In this document: positions 51,266-56,409 of the stretch, piece after piece
Numbering within the stretch: position 1 is the first letter of the stretch
Layout of the letters: each line of letters begins with the position of its first letter
Assembly: GCA_964602445.1 (NCBI GenBank)
Contig: CAZRQV010000010.1
Location: forward strand, 1 to 56,409
Reading direction: 5' to 3'
DNA: 56,409 nt
Source: HGM12587 sp964602445
Lineage (GTDB): Bacteria; Bacillota; Clostridia; Lachnospirales; Lachnospiraceae
Program-made: the position numbers and the translations under genes
Notes under the pieces: model-generated
Told to the model about the DNA's origin: nothing
Database searches by the model: none
What the model saw: only the letters and a program-made list of their open reading frames with translations

Positions 51266-54200
51266 TTATCTTGCAATGATATCGTCTGCGCTTTCCAGTC
51301 CGAATACAGTTACTACTGTTTCATTAGAAAGAGCTCCTTCGCCGCCAAGGACATAACCGGATGCGATTTCATTTGCTGCCACATAATCTGCTGCAGCTGC
51401 TTCACTGCCGTCTTTTGTTAATACCAGTGGTGCGTTTAATGCTGCTGCCAATGCGCCGCCGCATAATCCGTCCGGGAAGTTCTTGCCGCTGGCAAGTACA
51501 ACCTGATCAGCGTCTGTGAAGAATGCATTTGCGATTGCTACGGATGTTTCATATCTGCTTGCGCCTGATAATCTGGTTACTTTACCGTATACTGCCAGTT
51601 CTGCTACTGTAGATTCTGCAACTGCTCCTTCTCCTCCAACCACATAAATGTTCTTGAAGTTTGCTGCAACTGCTTTCTGTGCATCGTTCAGAGCTGCGTT
51701 CTTTTTAGCAAGAAGGATTGGTTTTCCTGCTGCAGATGCGGATAAGCTGTCTGCAAAGGTTTTTCCTGTTGCTACGATCAGATCGTCTCCTTCCAGTCCT
51801 GCTTCCGCAAGGATTGCAAGGTTGGTTTCATATCTGTCTACACCGGAAAGTCTTTCTACGTTGTATCCGTCGATGTCTGCTGCTGCGTTAGAAACTGCAC
51901 CTTCACCACCCAGTACATAGATGGTTCCGCCAGCAGTTACATTTGCTTTGATGTATTCATGTAATGCTGCTACGTTTGCTGCTTTGCCGTTAGTCAGAAG
52001 GATCGGTGCATCTTTCACTGCTGCAAGATAGCTTCCGGAAAGAGCATCTGCAAAGTTGCTTCCTGTTGCGATGATGGCTGTTTCGAATTTTTCTACTCCG
52101 AGCACTGCTTTTAATTCTTCTGCAACTGCGATTCCTGTCTGATATCTGTCTGTACCGGAAAGTCTGACTACTTCGTTTTCTTCTACCGGAAGATCGATAT
52201 CCACATCTTTATCCATTGCTTCTACAATGATTTCACCGATCATCGGTTTCACATTGCCGTCAAATGTAAATTTCACTGCAAGGATTGTATCGTTAATATC
52301 AAACATTTTCCATGCACTGTCTAATTTACCAAGTTCTACCCATGTACCATCCAGTTTTTCTGCACTTACCTGTGCATTACAGATGGCGGTTGCTGACTGA
52401 TAAACACCGATGGTTGCTACATTGGTTGTTGTTGTCATCGGATAGATTAAAGTATCACCATTGTTTACTTCAGGAATAGAAGGAACTGTTTCCAGTTTTC
52501 CATCATCCAGATAATCACTTCTGCCGATTTTTACTGTACCTTCTGTGTAACGAAGAGGATTGCTGTCAATAAATCCGTTAAACTGGATTTCAAATACCTG
52601 ACACCAGCTGTCTGTAGAAGCAGTTGCTGTAAAACGAACATATCTTGCTGATACTCCGCCGGTTTCCAGTGTACAAAGATATCTTCCGCCTACTACTTTG
52701 TATTCGGAACTGCTGATTGCTGCACATGCATCTGTCCATGTAGAACCGTCCGTAGATACCTGTAATTTGGTCGCTGCAAATCCGTCAACTGCACCTGTCT
52801 GATTTGGATTTCCGCCATAATAAATTTCTGCATCATACAGAGAAATTGTAGTTCCTAAATCTACCTGAACATAATTTCCAGCTGATGTTCCGTCACTTGA
52901 ATAGAACTGGGTATCCATATTTCCGTCAACTGCTTTGGAAATAGAGTAAGACTGATAAGTACCCATATCTGTGGATGCTTTTAATGTTACATTATTCATT
53001 ACATCCAGTGTACGGTTGTACTGGATTTCATATGCTTTTACATGATTTTCGCCATCTGCGCCTGCGATAAAGCGGAGGTAACGCACCGGACTTCCATCAC
53101 TGTTGAAGTTTACAAGATAAAGATCATTGGATGCAATATAATCTTCTTCTGCGATGCCTTCTCCTACATTAGTCCATGTTTCACCATCCAGAGATACCTG
53201 AAGTTTTGTAAGTGCGAAGCCATCTGCATTGTCGTCTGCATTTTTACCAAAATAGATTCCTGCATCATACAGAGCAACAACGGTACCTAAATCCAGCTGA
53301 ATATAATCTTCTTTTGAAGAAGCTGCAGCAGAGCTGAACATCGTTTCCAGATTGCCATCAACTACGTTGCTGATTTCACTGGATTCTGCTGATTTCATAT
53401 TGGTAACTGCTGCAGCAGATACGGTTTCAGCTACAGGAGTTACTGATAATGTTTTGATCACTGCTTCTGTGCCGTCTGCGGTACAAACAACTCTGACATA
53501 AGCAGCCATCTTTGTAACCTCAGCTGTCAGAACACCATCTTTTGCATCTGCATGGAAATCATTCCATTCAATGCCGTTCATAGAATACTGCAGTTTGAAG
53601 AGATCAGTTTTTTCAACATCTGCAGTTACTTTATAGGTGTAGGATACTTTTGGAAGCACGATTCCTACGTAATCCCCTTTGTTCATAGCTGCTTCGATTT
53701 CTGAAACAGAATATGTATCATTTTCATAAGCAACATTCTGTTTTTCCAGGTCTGCTGCGTTTGTGATCATTCTGGCATTTACTTTTGCTGAATAATGTTC
53801 GCTGAAAACTGCCATGATCTGCTGTTCCATTTCATCAAGGAACGGTGCAATACGATAAGTACCAACACATGCCTGTGCGTCACCGTTCAATGTCTTGATT
53901 CGGTAACTTGTACTTTCTTCAAGATATCCTTTCATTTCCGCTGTTTTTGCAATCGTCTGCTTAATATTTCCTGCTAACGCTGCTTCAAACGCTTCCATTG
54001 CAGTAACACCGGCATTTCCAAGTGCTTTATAAGCATCCAGATGAGTAGTGATTTCTTCTAACAATGCTGCATTTTCAATTGTTTTCAGTTCGTCTGCATC
54101 AGATACCATCTGTTCAAATCTGTATTTCAGGTTTGCAACTTCTGCTTCCAGACCTGTGCCTGATGCCATTGCTGCTTCAAAGCTTGCCAGTTCCTCTTTC

Positions 54201-55732
54201 AAATATACGGATTCATCAAAGAAGAAACCGCTTCCCTGGGAAACATATCCAAGGTTATCTGCAAAACGTTCAAAAGATTCGTTTGCATCCGGAACAAGTT
54301 CTTTGATCGCACGGCTCCAGCTTGCATGGCTGTCGAAATCTGCAATATTCCATGAATAATCAGCGCCGCCATAAATCGCAACCTTAGAAGCTTCTGCTTC
54401 TGACATTGGATTCAGGAAGAATGTGCTGATATTATCTACATCATTGCTGAGACAATCCAGCGGAGACATTAAAAGATGTCCGTAATAGTAATCTGTTACC
54501 GGATAGTTCCACCATACACCAAAGTCACGGTCTACGCCTGTATTTGTCTGCGGCCATTCGAAATATGCTTTTGTAACAGCAGACATGGTACTGTTACCTG
54601 TCCATAATACAAGTGTATCTTCATTGATCTGTTTCATAAACGGTGTGAAATAAGAACCCATAGGAGCTCCCCAGCTGTTTGTATATCTGGTTACAACCGT
54701 AACAAACGGTTTCACATCATCATATTTAGAGGTCAGATATTCATATGCATCATTGATCACGCTTGCATGTCTGCTACCGTTGGCAACAGAATAGTCAAGG
54801 TCATCATAGAAAATACCGAACTGACGTACACCAAGGCTGTAAACCTGTTCGAATTTTGCAATGATTGCTTCAAAGTCATCTACCAGACCGTCGCCATCGG
54901 TATCTCTTGTATAGTTATAGTCAGAGCCTGGATGAATTGTCCAGCAGAATTCCATATTGTTTTCTGCAGCGATTGCTGCCAGTTCCTGAATATTTTTTGC
55001 TTCTGCTTCCGGATATAAAGTTCTCCATGCACTTCTGTGATATTCATCATCTTTCGGTGCATAGATATAAGTTGTCATTTTGAAAAGAGAAGTATCTCTA
55101 AACAGATCTGCTCTATCTTCAAAAGACCAAGGGATTCCATAGAATCCTTCCACATAACCACGGAATAATACATCCGGGTAGTCAGATACTGTCACTTCTG
55201 CAATACGTCCGTCAGAAGTTTTCTGATCCAGTAACTGAATCAAAGACATCACGCCATAGTAAGCGCCGTCTGTATCTGCACCAATGATTGTGATCTGTCC
55301 GTTTTTGTTCTCTTCATCACTGGATTTCAGCACATATCCCTGTTCATGGATCAGTGCATTTTCACTGTCTTCTACAGAATGACAGAACGTACAGCTATCG
55401 TCTTCACATAAGGTTCCCAGAACGATCGCCGCATTCTTACCTACGCTGTCTTTCATTTCATAGGTAATTCCTTCTTCCTGAAGCAGTGCTTCTAATTTCG
55501 GAAGGGTTGCTTCATCCTGTTTTCCATGGATCACTACATCAACACTTCCTGCTAATTTCATACCTTCTTCGGAATCCATCACTGCACTTTGCGGTGTTGG
55601 ATAAATCGATACCGATGCACTTTCAGTCTCTGCAGCTGCTTTTTCTGCGGATACCGGCACACTGAAACTGCCCAGTACCATAGCTGCTGAAAGCATAGCA
55701 GCCATCATACGTCTCATCATTTTTGTTTTCAC
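51266..55732 (-). CDS. Secreted GH84 beta-N-acetylglucosaminidase (hyaluronidase-like) with CBM32 and CWB2 domains
   Basis: About 1488 residues from GTG 55732 (AAAGGGG 8 bases upstream). Order: signal peptide (MMAAMLSAAMVLGSFSVPVSA), GH20b-like N-domain (about 40-185, SIYPTPQSAVMDSE), GH84 barrel (about 190-500) opening RGYVEGFYGIPWSFEDR with the catalytic Asp pair in FGIFYDDLDYS (about 310-311), a helical domain, a discoidin-like section, and two CBM32/F5-8C modules (VVDGNLETMF..., AVDGNMDTQFYSS). Three C-terminal CWB2 modules (RLSGTDRYQTG, RLSGVDRYETN, RLSGASRYETS) follow. It would remove terminal GlcNAc from mucin or other host glycans while held on the cell wall. The gene layout suggests a supply of sugar to the NahK-like kinase. 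Confidence 0.95.
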   Translation of the reverse strand: MKTKMMRRMMAAMLSAAMVLGSFSVPVSAEKAAAETESASVSIYPTPQSAVMDSEEGMKLAGSVDVVIHGKQDEATLPKLEALLQEEGITYEMKDSVGKNAAIVLGTLCEDDSCTFCHSVEDSENALIHEQGYVLKSSDEENKNGQITIIGADTDGAYYGVMSLIQLLDQKTSDGRIAEVTVSDYPDVLFRGYVEGFYGIPWSFEDRADLFRDTSLFKMTTYIYAPKDDEYHRSAWRTLYPEAEAKNIQELAAIAAENNMEFCWTIHPGSDYNYTRDTDGDGLVDDFEAIIAKFEQVYSLGVRQFGIFYDDLDYSVANGSRHASVINDAYEYLTSKYDDVKPFVTVVTRYTNSWGAPMGSYFTPFMKQINEDTLVLWTGNSTMSAVTKAYFEWPQTNTGVDRDFGVWWNYPVTDYYYGHLLMSPLDCLSNDVDNISTFFLNPMSEAEASKVAIYGGADYSWNIADFDSHASWSRAIKELVPDANESFERFADNLGYVSQGSGFFFDESVYLKEELASFEAAMASGTGLEAEVANLKYRFEQMVSDADELKTIENAALLEEITTHLDAYKALGNAGVTAMEAFEAALAGNIKQTIAKTAEMKGYLEESTSYRIKTLNGDAQACVGTYRIAPFLDEMEQQIMAVFSEHYSAKVNARMITNAADLEKQNVAYENDTYSVSEIEAAMNKGDYVGIVLPKVSYTYKVTADVEKTDLFKLQYSMNGIEWNDFHADAKDGVLTAEVTKMAAYVRVVCTADGTEAVIKTLSVTPVAETVSAAAVTNMKSAESSEISNVVDGNLETMFSSAAASSKEDYIQLDLGTVVALYDAGIYFGKNADDNADGFALTKLQVSLDGETWTNVGEGIAEEDYIASNDLYLVNFNSDGSPVRYLRFIAGADGENHVKAYEIQYNRTLDVMNNVTLKASTDMGTYQSYSISKAVDGNMDTQFYSSDGTSAGNYVQVDLGTTISLYDAEIYYGGNPNQTGAVDGFAATKLQVSTDGSTWTDACAAISSSEYKVVGGRYLCTLETGGVSARYVRFTATASTDSWCQVFEIQFNGFIDSNPLRYTEGTVKIGRSDYLDDGKLETVPSIPEVNNGDTLIYPMTTTTNVATIGVYQSATAICNAQVSAEKLDGTWVELGKLDSAWKMFDINDTILAVKFTFDGNVKPMIGEIIVEAMDKDVDIDLPVEENEVVRLSGTDRYQTGIAVAEELKAVLGVEKFETAIIATGSNFADALSGSYLAAVKDAPILLTNGKAANVAALHEYIKANVTAGGTIYVLGGEGAVSNAAADIDGYNVERLSGVDRYETNLAILAEAGLEGDDLIVATGKTFADSLSASAAGKPILLAKKNAALNDAQKAVAANFKNIYVVGGEGAVAESTVAELAVYGKVTRLSGASRYETSVAIANAFFTDADQVVLASGKNFPDGLCGGALAAALNAPLVLTKDGSEAAAADYVAANEIASGYVLGGEGALSNETVVTVFGLESADDIIAR

Positions 55733-55800
55733 TTGAATAACCCCTTTCATTCGGTAATCACTGCTGATCTTCATTTTTCAAATCATCAGCTACCTTTTCT

Positions 55801-55920
55801 GTTCGTTTTTTGAACGAACAAGAATGTTCAGACCTTCGGTCTGCTTTTAATACCTGATCCCCCTTTTCCTTATTTTTTTTAAAAAAGCATTTTTCTTCGA
55901 TACTGTGATGCTTTTTTAAG
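55801..55920 (-). promoter_or_regulatory. Structured 5' leader of the GH84 gene
   Basis: Between the predicted promoter (55990-56019) and the start codon lie about 250 untranslated bases. They hold at least three hairpins: AAAAAAGCAT with ATGCTTTTTT (55881-55916, terminator-like), CAGACC-GAA-GGTCTG (55830-55844) and GTTCGTT with AACGAAC (55801-55819). No known riboswitch is recognised. An attenuator or RNA-stability element is possible. Confidence 0.5.
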
Positions 55921-55989
55921 TTCTTACTTATTTTTGGTCAATATTTACAATTTTTTCTAAAATATTAACCCTTTTTAATAACCATTTCT

Positions 55990-56019
55990 ACTATAACAAA
56001 AGGTTCGTATTCTGTCCAA
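55990..56019 (-). promoter_or_regulatory. Predicted promoter of the GH84 gene
   Basis: TTGGAC, 18 bases, TATAGT on the minus strand, about 250 bases before the start codon. 55920-55985 shows nothing else but A/T-rich sequence. Confidence 0.55.
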
Positions 56020-56106
56020 CCTAAAATGAAGTTTTTTCAGTGCTTTCATTTCATAGGAAAGCTCATAATTTTCACACATTAACACAACAAAGTCTTTCCT
56101 TTAAAA

Positions 56107-56154
56107 TAAAAAAACAGCGGAACAATCTCCGATTCCATGGGATTGTTCCGCTGC
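56107..56154 (-). terminator. Terminator of the right-edge CWB2 gene
   Basis: Arms CAGCGGAACAATC and GATTGTTCCGCTG around a 13-base loop, followed by seven Ts on the minus strand. It closes the gene entering from the right edge. Confidence 0.88.
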
Positions 56155-56233
56155 TGTGATTGAATGATCCTACGCTCAGCTAATTGATCGTTTCAATCTT
56201 TGAGCGACGCTCATCTTTTATTTTATGTTTCGA

Positions 56234-56409
56234 TTATCTTGCAATGATATCGTCTGCGCTTTCCAGTCCGAATACAGTGACTACTGTTTCATTAGAAAGA
56301 GCTCCTTCGCCGCCAAGGACATAACCGGATGCGATTTCATTTGCTGCTACATATTCTGCTGCAGCTGCTTCACTGCCGTCTTTTGTTAATACCAGTGGTG
56401 CGTTCAATG
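56234..56409 (-). CDS. CWB2 protein, C-terminal fragment (cut by window edge)
   Basis: The last 58 codons of a CWB2 protein, stop TAA at 56234. The coding sequence and about 15 bases past the stop match the end of the GH84 gene (51266 onward) almost base for base; only a few substitutions are seen. It encodes the end of the third CWB2 module (VLGGEGALSNETVVTVFGLESADDIIAR-type ending). Whether the upstream domains match the GH84 protein cannot be seen. Confidence 0.9.
   Translation of the reverse strand, partial: LNAPLVLTKDGSEAAAAEYVAANEIASGYVLGGEGALSNETVVTVFGLESADDIIAR

Overview
The window reads as a low-GC, Gram-positive Clostridia chromosome, most likely a gut Lachnospiraceae. The grounds are T-box control of thrS, PolC-type replicase, CWB2 (cell wall binding repeat 2) surface proteins, Flp/Tad pilus genes with no outer-membrane secretin, strong AGGAGG-type ribosome sites and many short hairpin-plus-U terminators. 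Species cannot be fixed from sequence alone. Nearly all genes lie on the minus strand.

Left end (1-4.4 kb): two secreted CWB2 proteins. One has BspA-like leucine-rich repeats and is broken by a 100-N scaffold gap. The other has YD/RHS-like C-terminal repeats. Both are AT-rich.

4.6-24.4 kb: one tightly packed, divergently regulated block of 15 minus-strand genes, probably one operon of about 20 kb. In transcription order it encodes a CpaE/TadZ-like ATPase, the CpaF/TadA ATPase, TadB, TadC, an Flp-like pilin, a TadE-like protein, a DUF5702-like large pseudopilin/TadG-type protein, a second TadE-like protein, an A24 prepilin peptidase, a WG-repeat membrane protein, an FHA protein, a PP2C phosphatase, a 50-residue membrane protein, a Ser/Thr kinase with an apparently external beta-propeller, and a secreted protein with acidic tandem repeats and LysM anchors. 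A divergent XRE regulator (24480) faces it across a 135-bp region with two palindromic sites, one on the operon's -35 box. The natural reading is a Tad-type pilus or secretion machine controlled by a dedicated threonine-phosphorylation circuit. This is the most interesting part of the window.

24.8-40.1 kb: housekeeping genes, visibly less AT-rich. They are thrS with a complete T-box leader, an XRE-type pseudogene, a SEC-C protein, polC, ispG, an FtsW/RodA-family gene, folA-thyA, asd, argH and queH.

40.2-51.1 kb: transport and salvage. An ABC ATPase/permease pair (no binding protein beside it) is followed by a DUF5131 protein, a MarR regulator with a MATE exporter, and a nucleoside catabolic operon (Crp-family regulator, deoB, nupC, deoC). 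A separately promoted purine nucleoside phosphorylase and a NahK-like sugar kinase come next.

51.2-56.4 kb: a 1488-residue secreted GH84 hexosaminidase with CBM32-like and CWB2 domains. Its structured leader separates it from the 3' end of another CWB2 gene whose terminal sequence is almost identical, a recent duplication or gene conversion. GH84 plus the kinase suggests release and use of N-acetylhexosamines from host glycans.
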